From NCBI GenBank assembly GCA_963576735.1, contig OY755179.1, forward strand, positions 4,216,001 through 4,280,000: a DNA stretch of 64,000 nucleotides, in the 5' to 3' direction. Origin of the DNA: Bedellia somnulentella. Lineage: Eukaryota > Arthropoda > Insecta > Lepidoptera > Bedelliidae. This document shows, in pieces, positions 19,641 to 31,837 of this stretch (the first letter of the stretch is position 1; each line of letters begins with the position of its first letter). Under the pieces are notes generated by a model. It did no database searches, was not told the origin of the DNA, and saw only the letters and a list, made by a program, of their open reading frames with translations. A program made the position numbers and the translations under genes.

Positions 19641-22228
19641 GGCGCGAGTCATCGAACTCGTGTCAAAAATGACCGAGCAGAAGCAGCTGAAACTGGTTTG
19701 TTTGGTGATTTTGACCGCAGATTCGCAAATTGCGTCAGAATCCCACGTATGTGATGTAGAGCCCAAAACTGATGCTAAATTGGTCATAATTCTGAATGTC
19801 AGTTTCATTATCTGTTCCAGTTGGATTAGTCATGTAGAGTTGATAATTATTTGTATGTTTCGGTTGCCAAGGACGAATGCGTCAATCACAATCTGGTTTT
19901 TCCGCGCCGCATTTCATTTCCCTTTTGAGGAGAATTCTGGAAGACCGAGTTCGCGTTGGTTCGTAGCCCTGGCTCTGTAGGTCGAAATCATTGAGGCCAA
20001 TATTGGTATGGTTCAGTGTCTGTCAGTTATGTCCCATCCTGCTTTATTTTTAAAACATTATTTGTTGTTTGAGAAAGCACATGTTGAAATGTTTTTTTGC
20101 AGTCATGTGTGCAGACAGTTTTTACAAACAAAGTATTTGAAAGCGTTAAGGATACTAAATGTTTGTGATAAAGTATGTTTATTCATTTGACTTGATAAAT
20201 AAACTCATAAATATCTGTCGATTTATTAACTTAAGTTTGTAAAAAGTAATTGGCATCACCAAAAATGCAAGAACCGAGAGGCGTATAGCAAGGCCGTATA
20301 ATGAATGACGTCATTTAATTATTTTATCAGTGGTAATAGAATTGTTACAATGAGCCGGCAATCCGATATGGAGTTCTGTATAATCATTCCTCGCATAAAC
20401 AATGAGCGAAACCGTTTTATCGTATGCTTTCCAAATGAAGAGTCATAATGATATTACTTATTTCTACAACTGCAAAAACTAATAGGATAATGAAGTTGTT
20501 ATCGAAATTTAACTCAATGTAGAGCTCAAATTTTATCAATGTATTCATTCATCAGCAAATAGTTCAAATTGCAACAAGGCTTATATGAAATTTTAAACGT
20601 AATTAAATATTCAATTTAAAGTAATCCAAGTATTCGCTTACTATACTACTTTATTTATTGATAAGTGATTGTTGTGCGTTATAGCTACCCATCTTACACG
20701 ATAATTTTACTTTTACCATCTTCAGCCAAAATTAACTATAAAAAGTGGCTTAAGAATTATTAATTCTGAGGCTCTGCCTACCTCACTTTGGGATATATGA
20801 CAAGAACTATGAATAGGGTTATTTTCATTAATTTGTAATTTAATAAGATAGGTTATATTAAATGATAAATGTTGCCCTGAGCCTTGTGACTTTCCTCATT
20901 TTATTACCATCGTTATATATAACCAATCGCAATGCTTTATAAAATGAAACAAACTTTTTTATCTATTTAAAAGCCCATATTGAATTCAAAATGAACTCAT
21001 CGTCATTCAACTTGGTATTTAAATAAGGAACCTCTTAATACAATTTTTATATTCAAGTCCTAACAAATTACTCTTTTATAATTAAAATTTAAAAAAAGAT
21101 TGTGGATACATATTTTTTTATCCCTCTATAAAACGGTAACCATATTTTTTTTATTGTATAACATATTTAGCGATAGATAGATCTCATAAATTGGCTTGGC
21201 ACGGGTAGTGTTATTTCTCAAATATCTATGGTTTTTTCAGCCACTGCTTTCTTTATGAAATTAAGCGTGATATTATGTAGCCTTAGTTACTTGTGAAGGC
21301 TTTAGAATTATATTGATGAAAGACCTTTTCAAATCGCTTAATTGGTTTTGAGCCTATTTATTACAGATAAACAAACACACAAACAAAATTTTCTTCTCTT
21401 TTTAATAAGGATATATTGATAAATTTTTGAATTAATTTATCTTTAGCTACCTTAATTAAAAAGAATAAAGAAGATTGCGAGGTCATTTATTTTAAGACTC
21501 TTTGTTTTAAGACCCAACGCCCACTGCTCGCTGTCGAACTGAGGGAGTCTGCTGTTTCTATAGATCGGTTAATACCCGTACCTTTACCTTTTTATATAAA
21601 ATTGAATTTTATATATTTTAGCGTAGATAATTAAATGCATAGTAAAGTAGTAAAAAACTATACAAACTCATACTCTAAATATCAATTCATATATTTTTTT
21701 TGTAACAGTAGTTTTGTTTGTTTTGTTAGTAATTTAATTTGACGAGTACTAATTCTAAGTATCCATCATCAAAACGCAGCACTTACAGTTTGTCTCCTAG
21801 ACCGCCTCACGTCTAATTGAGTGAGCGTTAAGTGACGATATATAAGCGGTTGTCGTGAGAGGTGACTTAGGGTTTTTGAGCTTTTATAGTTATTATTGGG
21901 TGATGTACGGAAAATTCTGCAAGACATTAACTTTCTTAATAAAACTATGTTTCATTATTTTTCATATTAAGTTGGTAGTTGGGTTATTTTTCGTATCCAG
22001 TTCGTTACACAGGGTACTTGGTTTGAAATTTACTTACATCCATTTCTAAAGATAAATTTATAGACCAAATTATAACATTAATGAATTAATTGGGATACTT
22101 ATTTAGATCAAAATTCTATACCTAAAGAGGGAATGTAGAGCCCAAATCGATCAACAACTTTACTTCTATGAATATTGTCTGTTGACAGCAAATTTGTCCA
22201 ATAAAGAACGATAACAAATATTACCGCA
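19641..22228. other. Long AT-rich stretch, probable intron
   Basis: No coding exon is supportable. Diverged family A fragments are visible at about 20690-20806 (TTTACCATCTTCAGCC, AAAAGTGGCTTAAGAATTAT) and 21842-21905. Near 21300-21420 AATCGCTTAATTGGTTTTGA and ACAAACACACAAACAAAATT resemble the end of a common lepidopteran repeat. Confidence 0.4.
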
Positions 22229-22369
22229 TTAAACGCATATATAAAAAAAATGTAACTGAAGCCAGAGATTATTCCAGGATCGATCATTTGCGATCGATAT
22301 GCTTATTAACTGAATACTCATATTTGTATTGATCTCTGTAAAAAGCCGATCCCCTAATTTATGTAACCT

Positions 22370-22880
22370 ATATTTTACCTGAAAATCTGGGGGCACGGTA
22401 GTGCCCCCGCCAAGACGAGCCAAGCGAAGCGCACGGGCACTACCTACCTTTTCTCGAAGCGCTTCGTCGTTTTTTTGAACCCTCATAACTTGGGTTTGGG
22501 TTATGCTAGATCAACAAAATTTTCGGGATATATTGTCAATAGCGGACTTATTGAACATATTAAGTTTTAATTTCATTAGCTTTTATACTTCAGATTTTAT
22601 TTATATCTAAAAAACGCTGATTTCGTCACTGACTCACTGATGATCATCAAAATTATTAAGGTATTTCCTAATGTCCTAGAAAGCTGAAATTTTGTATGTA
22701 AGCTAGTATTAGCACACAAACAACAAAAAAAATATAAAACTTGTAACTTTCATCCTCTAACTCCTTAAACTAGGGGATGGGAGTTTGTATGAGACCTGTA
22801 ATTTTAAAAGATTAAATTTTGATGACGCTAGAGGTCTAATCTAATAATAATCTAAAACTTGGTGCCCTCAGATATATATA
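22370..22880. repeat. Probable interspersed repeat with GGGGGCAC hairpin
   Basis: GGGGGCACGGTAGTGCCCCC at 22390 is a near-perfect palindrome, followed by CGAGCCAAGCGAAGCGCACG, CTCGAAGCGCTTCG (palindrome) and AACCCTCATAACTTGGGTTT. The composition is unlike the flanks, and similar text is common in moth genomes. Boundaries are not visible; the 85-aa minus-strand frame is unsupported. Confidence 0.35.
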
Positions 22881-23111
22881 TGTATAGGTACTCCTTGTTA
22901 TAAAAAAAATAAAAAATTAATCGACATATATTGAGACATATCGACAGTATCTGATCTATCACTTATTATAAACAGTAAATCAACAAAGAAAAAAGGCAAA
23001 GATAGAGAGTGGGCTATAAAAAAGGCGTCTCTGATGTGCAGGAAATACACCCCAAAAAAAGAAGAAAAAAATAAAAAAAATTGTTACAAACAACTTACAA
23101 AAAGAAATGAA

Positions 23112-23547
23112 ATCCCACCAAAAACATTTTCATGTAAAATGTTGCCAAGACGAGCCCATATGACTCGCACTGTCAAAAAGTTATCAGATCTCATGTAGAG
23201 CCAAGCTTCTAACACTACACGCCCTAACTCTACAAGGCCTAACTTCACAAACTCTACACCTTAGTCAAAATATGTTTCTTGGCCGTTCGTTGCTACAAGA
23301 ACTATTGTATAACACAAAAGTAATGAACAGTGAATTTGATTTTTCATCTTACGCCGATGTGAATGTAGCGAAATGGCCAAGCCACATATTTTGACTAAGG
23401 TGTAGAGTTTGTGAAGTTAGGCCTTGTAGAGTTAGGGCGTGTAGTGTTAGAAGCTTGGCTCTACATGAGATCTGATAACTTTTTGACAGTGCGAGTCATA
23501 TGGGCTCGTCTTGGCAACATTTTACATGAAAATGTTTTTGGTGGGAT
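23112..23547. mobile_element. Palindromic element with 163-bp arms
   Basis: Arms 23112-23274 and 23385-23547 are inverse complements with almost no mismatches as read (ATCCCACCAAAAACATTTTC at the end, AGACGAGCCCATATGACTCG inside); imperfect pairing continues inward over TTGGCC. The loop is about 110 bp. The 61-aa frame at 23411 lies within an arm. High arm identity suggests a young insertion or ongoing arm homogenisation. I see no clear target duplication. Confidence 0.85.
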
Positions 23548-24000
23548 AGGTTATTCAATTGGGAAGAAGCAGTATGTCTATTTTATTCAAAGATAGCTAG
23601 TCTGTGATAATTGTGTTCCACTGAGTTTACACTGAGCCGCCGTATGGGTTTTCTTTCGAGGGACTCTATCAACAACAGTTACCTCTTTCCAAGGAAGCTA
23701 CTCATTTTGTTTATTAATTGTAATGGTGAAGCGCTCTCAGTCAACGTTATAAATTTTTTTGATTAACGAAGCCAAAAATTACCCCTAGTCACTCCTCACT
23801 ATATAGCTGCACAAACAAACAGACAGACCGAAACAAAAATAGTAATTTTTTTTTATATTACGTGTACCTACCTTTATTGTATGTACCTTGTATGAATTTA
23901 GTAAAACGCATCTTTTTAATATAACAGACAATATCATTTGTCAGTATAGATTTATCGTCGGATTAATATAGATATCGATTTATTCGTCAGTTAGATCGTG

Positions 24001-24345
24001 CTAAATGATAAGTTTGGAAAGTGCACTAAAATGGCGTGTCACGGCCGAGCTAGCACGGGAGAGCTCACTGCTTGGATGACCATGATTCATGATCATAGCG
24101 TGAAAGAATCTGGAGTGGACATCGATCATGCGGAGCAGTGCTTCGTTAACATTTCTTTGTTCGTACGGCTCATGTGCACCGCTGTTTTTTCTGGTCTGTG
24201 TTATAATTAAATATAGTTGTTTAAGCCGTGTTGAGACGTAAACGTGAAATGCGCGAAAAAAGCTGTTATAGATTTTAAGTTGAAATTTATACAAGATTGA
24301 GGAGACAATGACTTTAATTAAAAAATACATTACGTATGTAGGCAA
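24001..24345 (-). other. Unclassified open region
   Basis: A 114-aa minus-strand frame and a 70-aa plus-strand frame overlap here in sequence less AT-rich than its surroundings (ACTAAAATGGCGTGTCACGG). Neither product shows a motif I recognise. It may be a decayed exon of something, but no splice site or homology supports a gene. Confidence 0.2.
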
Positions 24346-24739
24346 GCATGTAACAATGCGTTATGATAAAATAATATATTCATTCACTAATAATAATAAG
24401 GGATATTAATAATAATTTTCAGTGTTCATATATGATTAAAGCATAACACCACATTACAACCCATAGTTACTTATCCGAACGCGGTACTTAAGGTCCGCAG
24501 GCAAATTGCAGAAGTAAGATTGTACTTACTAAACATTTTTTTGTGAAGTTTCGATGATATTTCTTCCCTCTGATGAGATTTTATTGTATATATTTTTTAA
24601 ATGTTTAGAAGTCATATTATGTTATTCTCAATAATTATGTTAATAAATAGTCTAAAAAACCTTTATATCTCAACAAGATCAATATATAAACAGATACCAA
24701 TTCACGAATCATTATATACTTTACAATTTTCATTACTAG

Positions 24740-24930
24740 CTAAAAGAAAAGTTTTGCGAACATTTCGTAAATTCGCTATGAGGACAAACATTAGGGGTCG
24801 TAACAAAGTAATGACGTCTGGCTATCACCCCAGTCACAGACGTCTTGCGTAGGGGTGAGTCACCCCTGCCTGTAGGGGGCTGGTGCGACCTACCCCAATG
24901 TCCTCTAAGTAAGGACACACGAACCTGTTA
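24740..24930. repeat. GC-richer block with GACGTCTG inverted repeat
   Basis: GACGTCTGGCTATCACCCCA and CACAGACGTC form a short inverted pair, followed by GTAGGGGTGAGTCACCCCTG, itself partly palindromic. Likely a fragment of an unidentified repeat; frames on both strands are unsupported. Confidence 0.25.
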
Positions 24931-25202
24931 ACCACATTACACTTTACCTAAAAGTATTTTATTTGTGTGTACCATCTATACTTGCTTTCATATTTCATTC
25001 TATAGTGTTCTAGATATTACGTTTAAAAGGTATTTAAAATATTTTGATTTGTAGATACATTTTTATGAAAGAGGTTAGGAGCCTACCAAGGACCCAAGGT
25101 CACAAGTTCAATGGCCGGTGAGGGCACACTTTATATAAGATTGGATCTTGTTGCTAAGTCTCAGATGATATAAAAATATTTATTTAATGACTAAAATGCA
25201 GT

Positions 25203-25290
25203 GTTCACGCCGTTTATCTGCAAAAGGGAAGCATGGGTACTATTTATGACATGTGATATTTTGAAGTATAACGTCAAGTTGACATCCCAT
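25203..25290 (-). mobile_element. Diverged family B fragment
   Basis: TTCACGCCGTTTATCTGCAA, then GACATGTGATATTTTGAAGT and ACGTCAAGTTGACATC parallel the 3' third of family B. Confidence 0.45.
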
Positions 25291-25332
25291 ATCACAAAGA
25301 CATTAAGCATATTCTAAAAGAAAATATAATCA

Positions 25333-25630
25333 CGCCATTAGTTCCCATTGCGGTAAGCAGAAACTATCGATCGCCACTTCGTGCGATCCTGGCAAACCTC
25401 TCTAGCTTCTTTTACATCCATCAATCATTTCATACATGCCCTTTTATTTTTCATACTTCGGACGCCTGCCTTTTTGAGCACATTCACAATTTGGTCCAAC
25501 CGTGTCCTGCGTGGTCGTTCTCGACTAACATTACCTCCCACATTAGCTCTACACACATAGGATCTACTCTTTTACCAAATTCCTATCATCCATCCCCTCT
25601 ATGTGTCCAAACCATCGCCACATTGATTTT
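25333..25630 (-). mobile_element. RTE-like LINE, 3' end, degenerate
   Basis: CACGCCATTAGTTCCCATTG and ACTATCGATCGCCACTTCGT mark the 3' end; the C-terminal coding sequence runs backward to about 25630 with frameshifts (GGTCCAACCGTGTCCTGCGT corresponds to the RRTHLDQ segment). Confidence 0.82.
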
Positions 25631-25838
25631 CTATCTTTCTATTTTGTAATATCATCTTTCACTCCACATTTTTCACAAAGACATTACTATATTTATATTG
25701 ATGTTGCTATACATAGAATATTCAATGTGCTCTTCAGCATTAATATTCTACCATTAGAGCTCTCAAACATTTATTTTGAAATATATCTAGTTCTACCACA
25801 AATTGTCTTTCATACAAACCACATATAATTTAACAATA

Positions 25839-26456
25839 CTATAAACACACCACGAGCAATGAATAAATAGGCCAAGAACGTGCCGAGCCACGTGCGACGT
25901 AGGGTTTCGTTAAGGATGAAAAAAATCCATCACTAAAAATAACTACATCTTTTGGGCAGTCTTCTATAATTTTCTTTAAATAATCAATATAAAAAGAAGC
26001 ATAAGTTGATGATTTTAAATCAGTAGTGGTCTCATCAAACCAATAACACTTTACATTATTAGTGCCCAGATTGTAAATTGTGAAATTATGAACCATAAGC
26101 TTTGTTTTAAAATACAGTGCACTAGCTTTCAAAAATGGACACAATTTCACAGCTTGTAAGTCAGCAGTGATAAGATGGAGTGTTCCATTTTTCGCTCTTT
26201 CTTTGTCTAAAGCCTTTTCTTGTCTAGCTAAATCTTTTCGTGACAAGTGTTGCTGATATTCTTCTTCACTAATATTACCTACTCTATACGAACAACATAG
26301 ATCACATGCATCTTTTTTTGGTTGAAACAATGCTATGTTTTCATCTTTTAGAACATCTTCAAATAGTTTTCTTGAAGCCGCTCTCTGTGCCTTTTTTTGC
26401 CTCTTCAACATAGATACGATATAGTTCACGTTGCTTTCATGTCTACGTATAATCAC
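25839..26456 (-). pseudogene. Truncated DDE-transposase-like protein fragment
   Basis: The 205-aa frame has features of a transposon-derived family common in insects: a Lys/Arg-rich N-terminus, KKDACDLCCSYRVGNISEEE (paired cysteines, probably zinc-binding), RKDLARQEKALDKERAKN, then LHLITADLQAVKLCPFLKAS, LYFKTKLMVHNFTIYNLGTN and CYWFDE, and VVIFSDG. The D of TADLQAV and the D of FSDG are at positions expected for the first two acidic residues of an RNase H-like catalytic core. After FSDGFF the frame turns into unrelated sequence (ARGSARSWPIYSLL), so the C-terminal half with the third acidic residue is missing. An RTE-like 3' fragment abuts the N-terminal side. Identification is from memory of the family; the precise superfamily is unsure. 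Confidence 0.6.
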
Positions 26457-26500
26457 GCTTTTAGTTTCCGTTGGGGTAGGCAGACTTATGATGGTGGCAA
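26440..26500 (-). mobile_element. RTE-like 3'-end fragment
   Basis: ATAATCACGCTTTTAGTTTC and CGTTGGGGTAGGCAGACTTA match the last 40 bases of the RTE-like family. It marks the N-terminal break of the transposase-like fragment. Confidence 0.5.
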
Positions 26501-27110
26501 AACATTTACGTTTTTATTTTTTTCGTTCAGGACCTCTTATAATTCTACATCAAAACCTTTTTTGCATTATGCTACAGTGATGCACATGCTACTTTTGCTT
26601 TTTACCAATAAGATGTAAGTATTCTTCACGCCAATTAAATATATTTCCAATTCTTCTTTACTATGTTAATATTTTCTTTCTATTTTAATGTATTTCTTAA
26701 GTTTCTAAAGTCATATATCTTTATGTTTACTAACCATTTCATGGTGTTGATTGACATCCAAAAGTATATTAGCATACTCATAGAAATAACATTTAATAAC
26801 ATAATAATTAGAAAAGTTTTCGACGTTTTAAACGATACAAAACACAATTTATTTTATGTAGAGTTTATTTTTATAAAGTTGTTGTTTGTCTTTGATCTAT
26901 GCAGCTTCGTCTAGATATCATGTGTGCTGGACAGCTGTGGGTGGTCCTGGCGGTACAAAAGTTAGTGCCAACATCGGATAGAGAGTGGAAAAGACTACTT
27001 CCCAGTGACCAGGAGGAAGGCTTATGCCAAATAGCTTCCTGGTCGCAACTTTAGGAAGGTTTTGGCAGTGGCAGGCACGAGAAATACTAATTTAGGTACC
27101 TGGAGATCTA
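26501..27110. other. Unassigned; GC-richer block at 26925-27110
   Basis: 26501-26920 is AT-rich with small frames only. From 26925 the composition changes (GACAGCTGTGGGTGGTCCTG, CGGTACAAAAGTTAGTGCCA, CCAGTGACCAGGAGGAAGGC). This resembles the untranslated end of an insect LINE but has no coding support. Confidence 0.3.
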
Positions 27111-27111
27111 G

Positions 27112-27236
27112 TTAACGACGAGTATTTTATCGACACGATAGCGGTTAGAATGAGATGGCAGTATACGATACTAAGTAAGTGCGTAAGAGATGGCTGGTTT
27201 ATACCACGCGATATCAAGTTAAAAGGACGCTCGTAG
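27112..27236 (-). mobile_element. MITE family M, diverged copy
   Basis: Reversed, it matches the 140-bp family at 53976: CGAGCG..., CGCGTGGTATAAACCAGCCA, TCTTACGCACTTACTTAGTA, CTCATTCTAACCGCTATCGT. Its end repeats are eroded. Confidence 0.65.
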
Positions 27237-27239
27237 TAG

Positions 27240-28105
27240 CTATGATGGAGTGGTGTCTTCTAAGTCTGTGACCTCTGAGACTTTTAAATAGCGGGTGATC
27301 GGGTAGTCGGGTTCCAATAGAAAGATACTAGTACCGACGCGACGTCTGATATGTGCGGGAGATACTCTTAAAAATATTGATTATTTCATTGTTTTATTTT
27401 ATCTCATGTTTAACTTAAATATTTGCATGCTCATACCGCATGAGAACTTTATAGACCTCAGAGATTTCAGCGTCTACGACCTATGCCTACGGCGTACAAA
27501 CAGGCAGACAGATAAGTCGAAACGGTAAGGATTTTAGCCCCCGTAGCATTAGGCGTCTGAGAGTGAATATGTCATGTGAGAAGTGTGTCAGACTTTGTAT
27601 GAGCAATCTGTCAGTTCCTCACTTTTCAAGTGACATATGCGCTCTCACAAGACTCATGCTTCTAGTGGTTGTTGACTACGAAACGCTTAAAAGTTGAACG
27701 AAATTTGTAAACATATATTTTCCTGTTTTCACTTAATATACTTCAAACAACAACATATCAACGAGGTTTTGGTATCTGATGAAGTAGTTTATTTCCATGA
27801 TACATATTGTAGGATAGACAAATGACTTGTCAAGTTTCTATAAAAATATTAGATTATCTCAAATTCACTCAAACTTTACGCCGTACATATTGAATATTTT
27901 TGTTCTAGTATAGTGTAGTTCTCATAAAAGGAGCAACTTTTTCCTGTTGGTTTTGAAAATACCTATATTTATTAAAAAAATTGAACAGGTCTTCTCCTCT
28001 AAAGAAATCTATAAGCAATAATCCAAAGGATTAAGACCAGAACTTGTAGTAGCACATTTTCAGAGGCGATAAAATCCGTTATATTCATATCCAACCAACA
28101 TGGAC
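27240..28105. other. Unassigned AT-rich sequence
   Basis: No gene or repeat is supportable here. Confidence 0.3.
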
Positions 28106-28107
28106 TT

Positions 28108-28268
28108 TGCTTCCCACATGGCTAAGTTCTACTTTGTCTTTTGACAGTGTACATGCAAAATGCCGGTACTCTGAATACCAGGTGACAAAGTCACGTGATG
28201 TCCGAAACTATTAGAACCTCAGCTCCGTCAATCCTTTCGGGGATCTACGGTGTGAACATTTGAGGTTA
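28108..28268 (+). mobile_element. tRNA-derived SINE, family B, 5'-truncated
   Basis: CACATGGCTAAGTTCTACTT to GACAGTGTACATGCAAAATG lacks the part between the two GTGTA motifs; then CTCTGAATACCAGGTGACAA, CACGTGATGTCCGAAACTAT and CCTTTCGGGGATCTACGGTG follow. Confidence 0.75.
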
Positions 28269-29289
28269 GTTGAGTTGGCATAATGCACTGGCAGGGCCGT
28301 CTTATACTAGGCTGGGGCCCTTGGGCACACTAGAATTTGGGGCCCTTTTGGAAAGTAAAAAAACTAATTAATTAAAACTTTTTAACTTATAAATATGAAT
28401 AAGACCATTTATTATAGGTAATCAAATATAGTATGTTTTATTATTATGTAATTGATATTAATGATATTGCAATGCTGCTGGGCTTTGTGGTGACGATTAC
28501 TGTAACGTTTTCTTTCGGGATTTCTGTTGTGAAATATCTTCTATTCTGTCCTTAAAGTAAAATTTTGAAGGATATCACTTTCTATGTACATAATTGACAA
28601 ATTACTCAGTTGTTCTTGTAACATTGTTGTTCGCAATTAATTTTTAATTCTCTTAGGCTAACCGCTCTCCACTACAATTCGGTATGCAAAGTTTATATTT
28701 TGAATGAGTAATTGCAAAGTTATGATTTTTTAAAGATTATTCAACTTTTGTACTTAATGACGTCATCGATTGAAAATATCACGTAGCGATATGCAAATAA
28801 AGCGAAATTTCACGAATTTGTGATCCCAAATGAAATTATTACGATATTATACTAAACAAACCTATGATTTTCGATGTTTTATTAATAAACTGCAAGAACG
28901 AACATATACGAAGAACGACATAACGCTGAAGGACAAATACTGTTACAGTTTTTTTGCTAAAATAATGGTCATCTTAGCTCTGTTTGATTAATTTTCAAGA
29001 AAATATGTTTTAAAAACATAATATCTCGAATTGGTTTCGCAATCAGCACCACTTTTGAAAACTTTGCATACCGAATTGGTAACCATTAGACAAAGAAATA
29101 TTCTTGTAGCAATTTCTACGTTTGGAAAAGTTACCTCCATTTTATCTGATTTTATTTATTATGTAAGATTGAGATATTTAAATTCACAGATTGTTTTGCT
29201 ATGTTTTTTAATATTGGGTTAAATGAAAACATTGCAATTCTTTGCATTTTTTGGTCAACTTATTAGATTCGATTGTTGTTTACTGACAA

Positions 29290-30580
29290 AGAAAACTAAA
29301 TCGACTATTAATTTCTTGGTGCTTGGTGGTTGTTTCTAATGCTTTCATGCTTAATGTGTCAAATATGGGAATGAAAGTATCTACACGAAACTTTTCCTTG
29401 CCTCTCAACTGTGCAGTCTCTGATAATCCTTCAAAAAAAGGTATGCTTTTGCTGCGAAGTTTTTTTCATTCAATTGTATCTTTGTAGTCATCATGATCAT
29501 ATAGCCAATAGACGTCCACTAGGCCTCCCCTATAGATTTCCACAACGACCGGTCCTGCGCTGCCCTCATCCAACCACCATGTGGGAGGCCTACCCACACT
29601 ACTTCGTCCGGTACGTAGCCGCCACCCCAGAACCTTCGAGTAACAACGGCCGAAAGTCGGTTCTGTCTGCAATTTGCCCTGCCTTGCGCCACTTGAGTTT
29701 CGTAGTTCTTCAATTTCTTTGTAGTCAGCATATGGATTTTCATCAGTAGAAGTTTCGTTTCTTCGTACTAATCAGAATTAAGGGCGTCCCCGGAAAAATA
29801 GGTTGAAATTGATTGTTTGGAAGTTCTATAAAGTCTGATTTGATGATATTGATATGACATGAATAAAATATATGTTGGTGATTAGTTCATGGTGTTAAAA
29901 TTTGATGTTTAACATTTATATAATTTGCTGAAAAAATGATGAAAAAAATTGAATTGGAACATGCTTTGTTTTCATAAATACCGTATAGGCTCCACTGGCA
30001 TAACATACATGTGAACTCATTATGTGTCTATATACGCGTAGCTTTAACATCTGTAACTTTGATGTTTAACTTTTCATTTAATCATTATAGTTATTCAATA
30101 AAACTAAATAAACTACATTTATCCTGCGCGCGCGTTTTTTCAGTCCCAGTCACTCTCAGTAAATTTGACGTAAGAGTGAGCGCAATAGCTGCAAAATGCG
30201 GGAAGGCCCTTAATGCGTACGGTATTGACATAACTGATTAGAGATTCGTTACAACGTCCATGGTCATAGTTTTATTCTGTAAACTTAGACTTGTTTCATT
30301 CATAACTCCCAAAAGATCATTTCATATTTCCGTTGGAAAGGCAGTCTCCCATTTTTTTTGCAAGGTTTTGGGCTTTCTTTCTAGTGTCTCCTGGCAGATT
30401 AAATATTTCAGAAATATTTAAATTACCATTTTGCAAAGCATTAATAGCATTAGCGCGTGCAGACCATCTAGTTTCCAAAAAGACTTCGGGACTCTATTTG
30501 CAAATAAATGATCTGTCAAAATTTTTCATCGTTTTGTCGAAGCCGAAAAGAAAATTAACAATTTTTCTACAAGTTTAAGA
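29290..30580 (-). pseudogene. hAT transposase remnant (ZMYM1/DUF4371-like)
   Basis: The minus strand reads, from about 30500, SPEVFLETRWSARANAINAL, QNGNLNISEIFNLPG and KAQNLAKKMGDCLS; TRWSAR is the characteristic block of the hAT transposases related to vertebrate ZMYM1-type genes. Further on, around 29410, RGKEKFRVDTFIPIFDTL matches the segment where such proteins read F.V..FLPIIDSL. Stops and the inserted LINE interrupt it, and the catalytic residues cannot be traced. Confidence 0.65.
29470..29735 (-). mobile_element. LINE 3'-end fragment inserted in the hAT element
   Basis: Reversed, it encodes AQGRANCRQNRLSA, EVVWVGLPHGGWMRAAQDRS and LWKSIGEA, then GGACGTCTATTGGCTATATG. The LWKS.GEAYVQQWTSI ending is the C-terminus of the endonuclease-reverse transcriptase LINE family of moths. 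A related 3' end is at 37655. Confidence 0.7.
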
Positions 30581-30792
30581 ATTTTTTCTGCTTTCTCAAT
30601 TAGTACAGTAAGAATAGGCGCTCGATTCGTCATCGATTACTGATTTGTGAAAACAATGTAATGTGCCCGACAAAAATGTTCTGAAAATAAATGTGTGACA
30701 GAAATTGTTGGTTGTTCGGGGCCCCCCTGAGATGGGGGGCCCTGGGCACTGGCCCCGTGTGCCCTTATGGTAAAGACGGTACTGTGCACTGG

Positions 30793-31050
30793 TGCTTAAT
30801 TTGGTTCAAATGACCATTGTCTACCAGAAAACACTGTTTCTTCTGGCTTATCCATTTCTAAAATAACGCTTTGGTAGTTATTTTTCTCAACTTCTTTACT
30901 AAAATTGAACGTTTGACCTAACTCACAAAGTAGACTCTATCTAACCGAATAGTTTGAACCAGGTCAACTTAACAATAGTCAAACTAATGTTTAACAAGTA
31001 CTTATAGAGTATTCAAGTTCAAAAACAGTGAGTCTTTTAATTTTAAGACA
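30793..31050. other. Unassigned sequence
   Basis: Target sequence right of the hAT insertion; nothing recognised. Confidence 0.3.
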
Positions 31051-31267
31051 CACTAGCTGTGCCCGCGACTTCGTTCGCGTGATTGTCGAGAACAAAAAAA
31101 CGTCGTTTAGTTAAGAGTATATCACCTTTTTGAAATAAAATAAAGAACCAATGTAGGAACTATTGAGTATTTTATAATGATATTTAATTAATTACAGTAG
31201 CCATTATCCAGTTGAAATAATAAAAGGTCGTAACTGTGTGTATCTCATTTGAATTAGTGTTTATTTA

Positions 31268-31390
31268 GATACAGTTACAGGGTTAGCCGAAGATTAAGGA
31301 TCGCTACCTTGTACGATCCTAGCAGATCTGCATAATGCATCAATATATTTATAAAGCCCTTTTGTTTTTAACACTTCGGAATTTTGCACA
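31268..31390 (-). mobile_element. Diverged RTE-like 3' fragment
   Basis: GGATCGCTACCTTGTACGAT, CCTAGCAGATCTGC and AAGCCCTTTTGTTTTTAACA parallel the conserved end of the LINE (GATCGCCACTTTGTACGATC, CATGCTCTTTTATTCTTC). Confidence 0.55.
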
Positions 31391-31837
31391 TAGATCATAT
31401 ATCAATCCCGCCCGATTTCGGCCACAGCAAGTTCTGGTATCCGGCTATTAAGAGTGTGTTCATGTGCTCTCATGTGACTGACATAGCCAATCTTTCCGAC
31501 AAATGTTCTATGACGTATGTTGAAAAATCAGTACCCCTCCAATATATAGGTAGTTATTATTGATGGCCGCAGGTGGTCGGGCCTTGAGCTCATCACTCTT
31601 TGCTTCGAGCTCATCACGTCTTTTCCTTCCGAAAAGAAATATTAACCGGTTGACAGGAAGGGGGTGAAAACTAAATTACTAAATTTCACTCAAGAAAGAA
31701 TAAAACAAACGGGGTAAGCTAAATAAAACCGCTCAAAAAAGGTACTTTACTATTATTAGGGTTTACGGTTGTTGGTTGTACTATGATAATACATTGAATT
31801 AAATCGATTTATCAGTGGCATAATATGCACTGTAGTA

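Larger units (their letters stand above)
28292..30784 (-). mobile_element. hAT transposon, 2493 bp, exact 8-bp target duplication
   Basis: The ends are CAGGGCCGTCTTATACTAGG and, reversed, CAGTACCGTCTTTACCATAA, both followed by GGGGCC/GGGCAC-rich subterminal sequence. The octamer TGCACTGG flanks the element exactly on both sides (28284-28291 and 30785-30792). CAG..CCGTCTT ends plus an 8-bp duplication define a hAT element. The interior carries transposase remnants on the minus strand and a later LINE fragment at 29470-29735. The element is inactive. Confidence 0.9.

Noticed and set aside
19420..19980. 186-aa frame in the CpG-rich block
   Set aside because: It runs across a strong splice donor at 19475 and into AT-rich sequence, shows no motif, and other frames there are equally open because of GC content.
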